Source: a virus. From it: a stretch of DNA of 55,024 nucleotides. The notes beneath the pieces were generated by a model. The model made no database searches. It saw only the letters and a list, made by a program, of their open reading frames with translations, and had not been told where the DNA came from. The translations under genes and the position numbers were made by a program. The DNA is taken from the IMG/VR virus record IMGVR_UViG_3300032285_001218, positions 1 through 55,024 of that record; one strand, given 5' to 3'. Of the stretch, positions 1 to 6,635 are shown piece by piece (within the stretch, counting starts at the first letter, position 1; each line of letters starts with the position of its first letter).

Positions 1-2
1 TA

Positions 3-842
3 TTTACTGATGCTTGGCACCCTGGTATCGTCAATTTAAAATACATGAGTGAACTACTGAATATTCCAGTAGTTACACATGGCTTGTGGCATGCTGGTAG
101 TTATGATCCCCAAGACTTCCTAGGTCGGCTAGTTGGCAAAAAGAAATGGGTCAGAAATGCTGAGAAAAGTTTCTATCATGCATTTGATCATAACTACTTT
201 GCTACAGAGTTCCATGTTAAGTTATTCATCGATGAATTGTTAGAAGATGGATTCAAAGAAGAAAATCCATGGTACGAAGAAGACTTTGCCGAACGTTACG
301 ACGATGGCAAAATGGTTCGTACAGGTTGGCCCATGGAATATATGGAAGATACATTGCTACCATATAAGAACATGACTAAACGTGATCTTATCTTGTTCCC
401 GCATCGTATTGCACCAGAGAAGCAAGTTGATATCTTCCGCGACTTGTCTACACATTTGCCACAATACGAATTTATTGTTTGTCAAGATCAACAACTTACC
501 AAGCACGAATATCACACACTGCTAGGTGAATCTAAAATGGTGTTTAGTGCCAACTTGCAAGAGACGCTTGGCATTAGTTGGTATGAAGGTGCTATTGTAG
601 ATTCTATTCCTATGGTGCCTGATCGTTTAAGTTATAGTGAAATGGCATTTGATACATTTAAGTATCCTAATGAATGGACAGAAAGTTTTGAAGCATATTC
701 TACATATAGACCGTTTGTTTGTAAAACAATTATAGATCATATGGAGAACTATAAAACTAGACTACCCATGCTACATAAACAAACGGAGTCTTTACGTGAC
801 AACTACTTCTCATCCAAAGAATTACTCAACAACATCAAGTGA
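3..842 (+). CDS. Glycosyltransferase-like protein, GT-B fold (5' end outside window)
   Basis: The reading frame is open from base 3 with no start codon needed, and the codons before the first in-window Met (base 45) read as normal protein (FTDAWHPGIVNLKY), so the true start lies upstream of the window. The C-terminal half has the look of a GT4-type glycosyltransferase: a segment HRIAPEKQ followed by a predicted Rossmann-like strand (YEFIVCQD) and an acidic donor-site motif, ETLGISWYEGAIVDSIPMV, resembling the E-x7-E region that holds a sugar nucleotide. The acceptor is unknown; in phages such enzymes modify DNA, virion proteins or host surface glycans. It is separate from the glycosyltransferase block on the other strand at 14-19 kb. 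The family call is inferred from motifs only. Confidence 0.6.
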   Translation, partial: FTDAWHPGIVNLKYMSELLNIPVVTHGLWHAGSYDPQDFLGRLVGKKKWVRNAEKSFYHAFDHNYFATEFHVKLFIDELLEDGFKEENPWYEEDFAERYDDGKMVRTGWPMEYMEDTLLPYKNMTKRDLILFPHRIAPEKQVDIFRDLSTHLPQYEFIVCQDQQLTKHEYHTLLGESKMVFSANLQETLGISWYEGAIVDSIPMVPDRLSYSEMAFDTFKYPNEWTESFEAYSTYRPFVCKTIIDHMENYKTRLPMLHKQTESLRDNYFSSKELLNNIK

Positions 843-1209
843 TACTATAACTATAACTAGTTTAGATACTATTGATTTTAATTCAATTAGTACTATATCT
901 AGTATAGATTATACATCACCAGCATATAGCTATAGTAATAACTATGGTACAATTATTACTGGTGCAACAGTTGGAGGAGTAATTCCATCATTAACTACAT
1001 CACAAATTAATTCGATAGCGATCGATACATCATCATTTAAAATCAACATTCCAGAAGAATGGGTTAATTGTTTGCCAGATTTTAATCGTATTGAAAAAAT
1101 GTGTGAAGAATATCCAGGCTTAAAGATAGCATACGAAAAATTTAAGACAACTTATAAACTAGTAGCAGATCATTATGATACTCCAAAAGATAAAAGACCA
1201 AAGCCTTAA
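796..1209 (+). CDS. Hypothetical protein with Ser/Thr-rich N-terminus
   Basis: 137 residues starting at a GTG. The start is supported by GGAG at 785-788, seven bases upstream, and no in-frame ATG occurs until about residue 97. It overlaps the previous gene by 47 bases in another frame. Residues 1-75 are almost entirely Ser, Thr, Ile, Asp, Asn and Tyr in a beta-like alternating pattern. The C-terminal 50 residues (from PEEWVNCLPDF) are charged and probably helical, with a motif YPGLKIAYEKFKT. The same two-part layout, including an HPKLKKLYDEY segment, recurs in the product of 1617-1994, so the two are probably diverged paralogues. The function is not recognised; it could be a small virion or adaptor protein. 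Confidence 0.6.
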   Translation: MTTTSHPKNYSTTSSDTITITSLDTIDFNSISTISSIDYTSPAYSYSNNYGTIITGATVGGVIPSLTTSQINSIAIDTSSFKINIPEEWVNCLPDFNRIEKMCEEYPGLKIAYEKFKTTYKLVADHYDTPKDKRPKP

Positions 1210-1651
1210 CTGGTTAGAAAAACACGATCGTAAACGGATCATTATGGATCGTACTAGCCAAGAACCTTTACTAACAAGGTATTATATATTCTTGAAAGAC
1301 CGTAAATGGTTTCCATTCAATGTGTTCATTCACAAGTTTCATAAGTCAGATCCAGATGATGTTCATGACCATCCATGGCCGTATGCCACACTAATACTAT
1401 CAGGTGGCTACTATGAGTACGTTCCTGAATTTAATTCTAAAGGAGAAATGATTGCAGAAATCAAACATTGGCGGAAGCCTGGTCATTTTCGCACTTGTAG
1501 TGCTAATAGTTATCATCGCATTGAACTAGACCCTAATGTAACAGCATGGACTATGTTTATGCCTGGCCCTCAAAAACGTGAGTGGGGATTTTTAGTAAGC
1601 AACAAATGGATACATAATGAGCACTATCTGGAATCCCGTAAATCCAACTAA
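1175..1651 (+). CDS. Cupin-like protein
   Basis: 158 residues. The sequence DDVHDHPWPYATLILSGGY is a cupin-type metal-binding motif (His-x-His followed by a Gly-rich turn). A later SYHRIEL with downstream WTMFMPGP fits the second cupin motif, so one double-stranded beta-helix domain spans roughly residues 35-150. Related small cupins occur in T4-like phages of aquatic bacteria; their substrate is not known. The ATG at 1175 overlaps the upstream gene by 35 bases and has only a weak ribosome site. A second ATG at 1244 is possible, but it would drop the WLEKHDRKR segment that looks like part of the fold. Fold confidence is good, substrate unknown. Confidence 0.7.
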   Translation: MILQKIKDQSLNWLEKHDRKRIIMDRTSQEPLLTRYYIFLKDRKWFPFNVFIHKFHKSDPDDVHDHPWPYATLILSGGYYEYVPEFNSKGEMIAEIKHWRKPGHFRTCSANSYHRIELDPNVTAWTMFMPGPQKREWGFLVSNKWIHNEHYLESRKSN

Positions 1652-1994
1652 TCCAACTCCACTAACTGTTGGAACAGTTTATACCACTAATAATACTGGA
1701 CAGTTTTTAACAAGCGGATCAAATGGAACTAGTTGGGCCAATCCAAACGACAACGTAATGATTGTTAAGCAAGATCCTGCTAGTTTAGAAGTTAAAGGTA
1801 AAGTAGTTATAAACGGTGTAGACTTGGAAGAACGGCTAAAGACAATCGAAAAAGTCTTGCAAATTCCCGAAAGAGATGTTAAACTAGAAAAGAAGCACCC
1901 AAAGCTAAAGAAGTTATACGACGAGTATATTAATGCTTTGGGTAAGTATAGAACATTTGAAGCAATTAAAGGAGATGATGATGGAACTACATGA
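1617..1994 (+). CDS. Hypothetical protein with low-complexity N-terminus
   Basis: 125 residues. Residues 1-50 are rich in Asn, Thr, Pro and Gly and contain NPVNPTNPTPL and TNNTGQFLTSGSNGTSW, which resembles beta-solenoid or fibre-like repeats. Residues 55-70 (SLEVKGKVVINGVDLEERL) resemble the short adaptor found at the ends of phage fibre and baseplate accessory proteins, and the C-terminus is helical and charged. It overlaps the cupin gene by 35 bases and the following gene by 14. It looks like a diverged paralogue of the product at 796-1209. No enzymatic motif is visible. Confidence 0.6.
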   Translation: MSTIWNPVNPTNPTPLTVGTVYTTNNTGQFLTSGSNGTSWANPNDNVMIVKQDPASLEVKGKVVINGVDLEERLKTIEKVLQIPERDVKLEKKHPKLKKLYDEYINALGKYRTFEAIKGDDDGTT

Positions 1995-2211
1995 ATCAGT
2001 TGCAGGTACTGCAAAAGAAATGACAATTAAGCAATCGGAAAGTTTTCGTGTACGTATGGAAAAACACGAAGTAATAAATCCCAAAGGATTGTACAGTCTT
2101 AACATCATTCAAGAAAGTTTAAAAGACGGTGAAGTAACCGATAGTCAAACTTATAATTTTTTTATGTCCAAGAGCGAATTAAACACATTGGCTTATTCAC
2201 TAACTCTATGA
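1981..2211 (+). CDS. Small hypothetical protein
   Basis: 76 residues (MELHESVAG...). Three in-frame ATGs follow one another at 1975, 1978 and 1981. The ribosome site AAAGGAG at 1968-1974 leaves a workable gap only for the third, so 1981 is chosen. The product is hydrophilic, with a central segment FRVRMEKHEVINPKGLYSL and a Leu-rich end. It ends inside the ATGA overlap with the phosphoribosyltransferase gene, which suggests coupled translation. No family recognised. Confidence 0.6.
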   Translation: MELHESVAGTAKEMTIKQSESFRVRMEKHEVINPKGLYSLNIIQESLKDGEVTDSQTYNFFMSKSELNTLAYSLTL

Positions 2212-2699
2212 AAAAGATTTACTATACTTGGCAGCAAGTAGAAGGTGCTTGTTTAGAAATTGCTAGACAGATGCATATTCATTACTGGCGGCCAGATTAT
2301 ATTGTGGGTATTACACGTGGCGGACTTGTTCCTGCTAATTTAATCAGTCAGTATACTGACATAAAAATGAACAGCCTAGACATTAGTCTACGTGACAGTG
2401 GTGATTGTGTTAGCAATTTAAGCATGGCCGAAGATGCATTTAACGGTAAAAAGATTCTTATAGTAGATGACATTAACGATCAAGGTTCTACTGTTAATTG
2501 GATTAAAAAAGATTGGCCTAGCGGTTGTTTTCCGGATGACCCTAAATGGGAGGGCATCTGGGGAGACACCGTTCGTTTTGCAGTTTTGACTCATAATTTT
2601 GGCAGTCAGTTTAAAGATCCAGACTATTATGTATGGACTGTGAACAAGGCAGAAGAAGATTGTTGGTTAGTTTATCCTTGGGAGGAATTTTGGAAATGA
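2208..2699 (+). CDS. Phosphoribosyltransferase (type I PRTase fold)
   Basis: 163 residues. The PRPP-binding motif ILIVDDINDQGST is at residues 83-95 and the upstream loop GITRGGLVPANL at 34-45; both are standard in type I phosphoribosyltransferases such as the hypoxanthine/xanthine-guanine enzymes. These transfer ribose-5-phosphate from PRPP to a base. The expected C-terminal aromatic hood is suggested by DPDYYVWTVNK and the Trp-rich tail. The exact base is not readable from the sequence; purine salvage is the default inference. The start overlaps the stop of the upstream gene (ATGA at 2208). The product is close in size to bacterial Gpt. Confidence 0.85.
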   Translation: MKKIYYTWQQVEGACLEIARQMHIHYWRPDYIVGITRGGLVPANLISQYTDIKMNSLDISLRDSGDCVSNLSMAEDAFNGKKILIVDDINDQGSTVNWIKKDWPSGCFPDDPKWEGIWGDTVRFAVLTHNFGSQFKDPDYYVWTVNKAEEDCWLVYPWEEFWK

Positions 2700-2887
2700 C
2701 ATCAGCTTTAATTAAACTTATAGTAGGCATTACACTAATTGTAATTGCCATTGCAATTGGACCTATACTAGGAATATGGTCATTGAACACTTTATTCCCA
2801 GTATTGCAAATTCCTTTAACATGGGAAACATGGGCAGCATTTGCTATTTTATTTGGCAGTAGTATTGCAACGAGGTTGAAAAAATGA
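2696..2887 (+). CDS. Small membrane protein
   Basis: 63 residues beginning MTSALIK. The ATG overlaps the TGA of the phosphoribosyltransferase gene, and GGAGG at 2681-2685 sits ten bases upstream. Two hydrophobic stretches are visible: residues 5-30 (LIKLIVGITLIVIAIAIGPIL) and about 45-58 (TWAAFAILFGSSI). A membrane protein with two short spans and a Lys-rich end (RLKK) is likely. The length and position do not identify it as holin or immunity protein; such roles are only possibilities. Confidence 0.6.
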   Translation: MTSALIKLIVGITLIVIAIAIGPILGIWSLNTLFPVLQIPLTWETWAAFAILFGSSIATRLKK

Positions 2888-3051
2888 GTGATTTAACTAT
2901 CGAGTCGTTAAAAGCTAAAATAGAAACAGTAAATAACGATATTCAAAAATTGCAAAGTGAAGGCGAAAACATTCGAAAAATTGAAACATTAACGGAATAT
3001 AAAAAATATCTCCAAAATGAATTAACATCACTAGAAAAGGGTAAACTATGA
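2884..3051 (+). CDS. Small coiled-coil protein
   Basis: 55 residues from ATG 2884 (MSDLTIESLKAKIE) to TGA 3049-3051. It is highly charged, with Leu/Ile at heptad-like spacing (LKAKIETVNNDIQKLQ) and a second helix KKYLQNELTSLEK, so a short two-helix coiled coil is likely. It overlaps its neighbours by four bases at both ends, as expected for a coupled operon. No homologue is recognised. Confidence 0.5.
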   Translation: MSDLTIESLKAKIETVNNDIQKLQSEGENIRKIETLTEYKKYLQNELTSLEKGKL

Positions 3052-3203
3052 TATCTGAATATTTTCAAATCAAATCATCCATTGAAGAGATAGAACATAA
3101 CTCACGTAAAGTTTGTTATTTGTGTTTACCAAAAAGTCAATGGATTACTAATAATCAAAAAGACTTAATTGAAAATAAATTAGAAGAAATAGAAAATGAG
3201 TAA
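3048..3203 (+). CDS. Very small hypothetical protein with CxxC pair
   Basis: 51 residues (MISEYFQIKSSIEEIEH...), in a +1-shifted frame overlapping the preceding gene by four bases and the next by eight. It contains a single CYLC pair near residue 23 and an acidic Glu-rich C-terminus. The overlaps at both ends and continuous frame support a real gene; nothing indicates function. One CxxC alone is not enough to call a metal site. Confidence 0.45.
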   Translation: MISEYFQIKSSIEEIEHNSRKVCYLCLPKSQWITNNQKDLIENKLEEIENE

Positions 3204-3447
3204 AGGTAGTAAACAGCGTCCAACTAACATGGCTGCATATAGTTCAAATTACGATAAAATTTTTAATAAGGATAAAGATATGCAAATCAGAGTAAAAGAA
3301 GATCCAAAAGAATTTGGTAAGTGTGGTTGTGGTCGTAGTCCAACAGGTAAGTGTATCGGTTGGCATGGACTCACAGAAGAACAGTTTCAAGAACGTTTAG
3401 AAAAATATCAAACTGGCCGGCAAGACTTATCCGGCAAGGATCTGTAA
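3196..3447 (+). CDS. Small protein with CDGSH-like Cys3His motif
   Basis: 83 residues. Residues 43-57 read CGCGRSPTGKCIGWH. This follows the layout C-x-C-x2-S-x4-C-x-G-x-H. The CDGSH iron-sulfur motif is C-x-C-x2-(S/T)-x3-P-x-C-D-G-(S/A/T)-H, so the phage motif has one residue fewer between Ser and Cys and lacks the Pro and Asp. It could bind a [2Fe-2S] cluster or zinc through three Cys and one His; this is inference. The N-terminus is basic (SKGSKQRP) and the C-terminal helix is charged (EEQFQERLEKYQ). The start overlaps the upstream stop by eight bases. Confidence 0.65.
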   Translation: MSKGSKQRPTNMAAYSSNYDKIFNKDKDMQIRVKEDPKEFGKCGCGRSPTGKCIGWHGLTEEQFQERLEKYQTGRQDLSGKDL

Positions 3448-3656
3448 TGTCGCCTAGCGATCATGAGGTCATTGTTAGCTGGCATTCTCACAACGGTGAA
3501 TTTTGGTGGAATGAAACATGTGCTATGGTGGTAGAAGTATTTGGTTTGCCGGGACAACGATTTATGTACACTCCAACTGAAGACTTTATGACATTTTGTT
3601 TCAAATCAAAAAAAGACGCAGGCTTATGTCGTATACTTTTAAGCGAAAGATTGTAG
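3447..3656 (+). CDS. Small hypothetical protein
   Basis: 69 residues starting MSPSDHEV. The ATG at 3447 shares its A with the preceding TAA. The product is compact with many aromatic residues (SWHSHNGEFWWNE, FMYTPTEDFMTFCF), suggesting a small folded beta-rich domain. No family recognised. It is the last gene before the promoter at 3679-3707 and probably ends the upstream operon; no terminator hairpin is apparent between them. Confidence 0.5.
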   Translation: MSPSDHEVIVSWHSHNGEFWWNETCAMVVEVFGLPGQRFMYTPTEDFMTFCFKSKKDAGLCRILLSERL

Positions 3657-3678
3657 ACAAATTAGAACAAAAAATGTC

Positions 3679-3707
3679 TTGCAAAAACCTAAATAAACCT
3701 ATATAAT
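3679..3707 (+). promoter_or_regulatory. Sigma70-type promoter for folE operon
   Basis: TTGCAA (3679-3684), a 17-bp spacer, TATAAT (3702-3707), then ACAA and ACATAG (3712-3717). The ACATAG after the -10 box is shared with the promoters at 9616 and 10807 and probably covers the transcription start. The ribosome site AGGAG lies at 3716-3720, six to eight bases from the folE ATG, so the leader would be very short. Confidence 0.8.
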
Positions 3708-3725
3708 ACAAACATAGGAGTAATA

Positions 3726-4553
3726 ATGACTAACGAATTCAAACCAGATCCAGTATTTCATTCAGATACAGACAATAAATTTGTAGCAGATGAATATACA
3801 CCACTAGGCAAAGAAGTTTATGTCAAAGCCGCAGACATGATGTCCGACAAAGGCTACCAAGAAGGCAAATATCTCGGAGATCATCTTCGCTTTAAAATGA
3901 AACGTGACAATAAACGCTTTTGGGCCGGCGACAATATCAGTGACTACTTGCAAGAAGGCGATGTTGAACGTCTAATTGACGAGGCCGCTGAAGCATTTGA
4001 AACAGTGCTTGATCGTTTGCTTATTGATCGTGAGAATGATCCTAACAGTAAAGGCACGGCACGTAGGCTTGCCAAAATGTACTTTAATGAAATAATGGCA
4101 GGTAGATATGAACACGCACCAGACGCAACAGCATTTCCAAATGATTCGGCGGACCGTTATGAAGGTATGCTCGTTGTTCGTAGTGAGTTGCGCTCTATGT
4201 GCAGTCATCATCACCAGCCTGTTACCGGTGTTGCTTATATTGGTATTATCGCGGCGCAAAAACTTATTGGACTCAGCAAGTACACACGAATCGCACAGTG
4301 GTGTGCAAGACGCGGCACTCTCCAGGAGGAACTTTGTAACGACATTGCTAGGGAAATCCAGAAAGCAACAGACTCCGAAAACGTAGCAGTCTATATTCAG
4401 GCAGTACATGGATGCTGTGAGAATCGTGGTATTATGGCACACTCTAGCCTTACACAAACAACTGTACTCAAAGGTGCGTTCAATAACGACATGGGTACAA
4501 AGAAAGAATTCTTTGATAATATTAAAATGCAACAGGAATTTGCTCCGCGATGA
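3726..4553 (+). CDS. folE: GTP cyclohydrolase I
   Basis: 275 residues. GTP cyclohydrolase I opens GTP to 7,8-dihydroneopterin triphosphate, the first step to folate and to queuosine/7-deazaguanine compounds. The catalytic core is at the C-terminal half: MCSHHHQPVTG supplies zinc ligands Cys159 and His162, IGLSKYTRIAQW (181-192) is the typical helix, and AVHGCCENRG supplies the third zinc Cys (230 or 231). The protein is about 50 residues longer than E. coli FolE, with the extra length at the N-terminus. It is first after a strong promoter and shares the operon with queE. The pairing suggests preQ0-type chemistry rather than folate, but QueD and QueC are not in the window. Confidence 0.92.
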   Translation: MTNEFKPDPVFHSDTDNKFVADEYTPLGKEVYVKAADMMSDKGYQEGKYLGDHLRFKMKRDNKRFWAGDNISDYLQEGDVERLIDEAAEAFETVLDRLLIDRENDPNSKGTARRLAKMYFNEIMAGRYEHAPDATAFPNDSADRYEGMLVVRSELRSMCSHHHQPVTGVAYIGIIAAQKLIGLSKYTRIAQWCARRGTLQEELCNDIAREIQKATDSENVAVYIQAVHGCCENRGIMAHSSLTQTTVLKGAFNNDMGTKKEFFDNIKMQQEFAPR

Positions 4554-4723
4554 ATCCAAAATATTTGTATACCATTAGGTGGTCGCAACCATATGCTACA
4601 TATCAAATGCGTCCATACTTAAGGCAACTGCGGGATGATTATGAAAAGATCATTGAAGCACAGTTAGAAAGAAACGAATTTACACACGCTAAAGAAGTAA
4701 TCGAAAGGATAATGAAATTATGA
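4550..4723 (+). CDS. Small hypothetical protein
   Basis: 57 residues (MNPKYLYTIRWSQPYATYQ...). The ATG overlaps the folE stop by four bases and its own stop overlaps the next ATG by four. It is Tyr/Arg-rich at the N-terminus and helical and charged at the C-terminus (EKIIEAQLERNEF). No motif recognised; it is supported mainly by the overlap pattern. Confidence 0.5.
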   Translation: MNPKYLYTIRWSQPYATYQMRPYLRQLRDDYEKIIEAQLERNEFTHAKEVIERIMKL

Positions 4724-5016
4724 ATTGGTTAAAATTAAAACTACGCAGTTGGGTGATGAGTGCTCAAGACGAACCTGACCAAATTTATTCAAATTCTAAA
4801 GTGAGCCGGGGCCTTGCCACAGCAAGTACTCGTGATGTTGGCAGTGATCCTACACTACAGTTTAAGATTTACAATGCCATTGGCGGCAAGGTCGTAGAGT
4901 TTAGTCGCTACGATAGACAAAAAGATCGACACTTCCACGATATTTACATTATTGGCAAAGATGAAGACTTTGGCACAAAGATTGCTAAAATTGCCATGCT
5001 AGAGGTGCTTAAATGA
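4720..5016 (+). CDS. Hypothetical protein
   Basis: 98 residues. It starts at ATG 4720 overlapping the upstream stop. It has a short amphipathic N-terminus (MNWLKLKLRSWVMS), then a likely alpha/beta domain with strands FKIYNAIGGKVVEFSRY and HDIYIIG and a final helix. Between folE and queE, it is probably co-transcribed with both. No catalytic signature was seen. Confidence 0.55.
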   Translation: MNWLKLKLRSWVMSAQDEPDQIYSNSKVSRGLATASTRDVGSDPTLQFKIYNAIGGKVVEFSRYDRQKDRHFHDIYIIGKDEDFGTKIAKIAMLEVLK

Positions 5017-5354
5017 CACCGCAGATTCCTGCAGAAGGCATACTAAAAACAAACGACTGGGGTGATAGTAAAGTCTATCGAATTGCTTGCGAATGTGGAG
5101 ACGAAAGCCATAACCATAATGTATGGATTGAAGCAGAAGATACTGGCATTGTTGTTAGTATATATACAACAGGTAAAACAAATTGTTGGAGTAAAACACG
5201 TTGGTATCATCTTTGGACATTGCTAACTAAAGGTTATATCGATACAGAATCTGTTGTTCATTTAACCAAACAACAAGCATTAAACTATGCAGAGACATTA
5301 AAATCTGCTATAATAGATGTAGAAGATTTCAGGAAGAAAAATGTCAAAAATTAA
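5013..5354 (+). CDS. Hypothetical protein
   Basis: 113 residues, ATG overlapping the upstream stop by four bases. It contains a CECGDESHNHNVWIE segment with two Cys and two His, a possible metal site, followed by beta strands (GIVVSIYTT) and a Lys/Trp-rich middle. The C-terminus is helical. It overlaps the start of queE by 14 bases. Function is not recognised; the position in the folE-queE operon gives no more than association. Confidence 0.55.
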   Translation: MTPQIPAEGILKTNDWGDSKVYRIACECGDESHNHNVWIEAEDTGIVVSIYTTGKTNCWSKTRWYHLWTLLTKGYIDTESVVHLTKQQALNYAETLKSAIIDVEDFRKKNVKN

Positions 5355-6183
5355 AATTGCAGAATTATTTTACAGTATTCAAGGTGAAGGACGCTATATG
5401 GGCGTTCCGTCTGTGTTTTTACGTACATTTGGTTGTAACTTTACATGTGACGGCTTTGGTATGCCGCGTGGGGAACAAAGCAAAGAGCGTGATTTTATTG
5501 CAGCCGATATTAAGAAGTTTTTTAAGTATGAAGACTTACCACTAGTAAGTTCAGGCTGCGATAGTTATGCAAGTTGGGATCCACGATTTAAAGATTTAAG
5601 TCCGCTATTGACCACAGATGCTATTGCTAATCAAATTATGGAAATTTTGCCGCACGGTGAATGGCGTGACGAGCATCTTGTCATCACAGGTGGCGAGCCA
5701 TTGCTGGGTTGGCAACGTGCTTATCCAGATTTACTTAATCATACTAAAATGCAAGGCTTAAAAGAAATCACATTTGAAACAAACGGAACTCAACAATTAA
5801 CTCCAGAGTTTAGAGAATACTTGCATAATTGGAGAGGTGATAGTCGAGAAATTACATTTAGTGTAAGTGCTAAACTTCCAGCCAGTGGCGAGAAATGGGG
5901 AGACGCTATCTGTCCAGAAATTGTTTGTACATATGAAGAAGTCGGTACAGCATATCTTAAATTTGTTGTAGCAACAGAACAAGATATTGCAGATGCAGAA
6001 TGTGCTGTAGGTGCATTCCGTAGTGCTGGATTTGAAGGACATGTTTATCTAATGCCAGTCGGTGGCGTGGAATCTGTATATACATTTAACGCAAAGAATG
6101 TAGCACTTGCGGCTATGAAGCGTGGATGGCGTTATAGCGATAGGCTACAAGTACCATTGTTTAAAAATGAGTGGGGAACTTGA
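5341..6183 (+). CDS. queE: 7-carboxy-7-deazaguanine synthase-like radical SAM protein
   Basis: 280 residues. It opens AELFYSIQGEGRYMGVPSVF, the QueE N-terminal signature, followed by FLRTFGCNFTC, and has the SAM-contacting TGGEP at 116-120. QueE converts carboxytetrahydropterin to 7-carboxy-7-deazaguanine in preQ0 synthesis. The cluster cysteines are odd: Cys32 and Cys36 fit the CxxxC pair, but the usual third Cys two residues later is absent (CDGFGMPRG). The next Cys is 73, in SSGCDSYASWD. So the cluster would be C-x3-C-x36-C, or the third ligand is different. The start has AGGAAG ten bases upstream. The enzyme is longer than most QueE proteins because of this insert. Confidence 0.85.
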   Translation: MSKIKIAELFYSIQGEGRYMGVPSVFLRTFGCNFTCDGFGMPRGEQSKERDFIAADIKKFFKYEDLPLVSSGCDSYASWDPRFKDLSPLLTTDAIANQIMEILPHGEWRDEHLVITGGEPLLGWQRAYPDLLNHTKMQGLKEITFETNGTQQLTPEFREYLHNWRGDSREITFSVSAKLPASGEKWGDAICPEIVCTYEEVGTAYLKFVVATEQDIADAECAVGAFRSAGFEGHVYLMPVGGVESVYTFNAKNVALAAMKRGWRYSDRLQVPLFKNEWGT

Positions 6184-6635
6184 TGTTAAAAAACTTCTTT
6201 AAACGGATGACTGGTTTAGATAAAGTTGAACAAGCACTTATCGAAACACAAGCTAAATTGGCAACTACTGTAGATGAAACTGCCAAACATCTAAAAGAAG
6301 CAGAGGCCGCACGAGCGGCCGAGGTACAGGCTAAACTTACTCCAAAAGAACGTGCCACTGCCAAAGGTGAACCATGGGTCGCTGTTTTGGATACACATGT
6401 CAATAAAGATAATATTAGAAATGGCTTTTTTGAGCTTGACTGGAATGCCGAGTTTGTAGTACAATTAAAACGAGAAGGATATGGTTATGACGGCGATCCT
6501 GATGAAGAAATTGTAGATCGCTGGTTTCGTGATCTTGCTCGAAACGTGCTAGCTGACGAGGGTCAAGATACAACTCGTGGTGCTGGTTATATTAATGTAA
6601 GAAAATTGCCAGGTGGCAAATCGGAAATTGAATGA
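6183..6635 (+). CDS. Hypothetical protein with helical N-terminus
   Basis: 150 residues from ATG 6183, which overlaps the queE stop and has GGGGA five bases upstream; an ATG at 6171 would add four residues but has no better ribosome site. Residues 1-60 form a long charged Ala/Glu/Lys helix (EQALIETQAKL, AARAAEVQAKL), and 65-150 form an acidic domain with GEPWVAVLDTHVN and ELDWNAEFV. Such proteins are common small unknowns in T4-like phages of aquatic hosts. Overlap of four bases with the exonuclease gene suggests coupling. Confidence 0.6.
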   Translation: MLKNFFKRMTGLDKVEQALIETQAKLATTVDETAKHLKEAEAARAAEVQAKLTPKERATAKGEPWVAVLDTHVNKDNIRNGFFELDWNAEFVVQLKREGYGYDGDPDEEIVDRWFRDLARNVLADEGQDTTRGAGYINVRKLPGGKSEIE

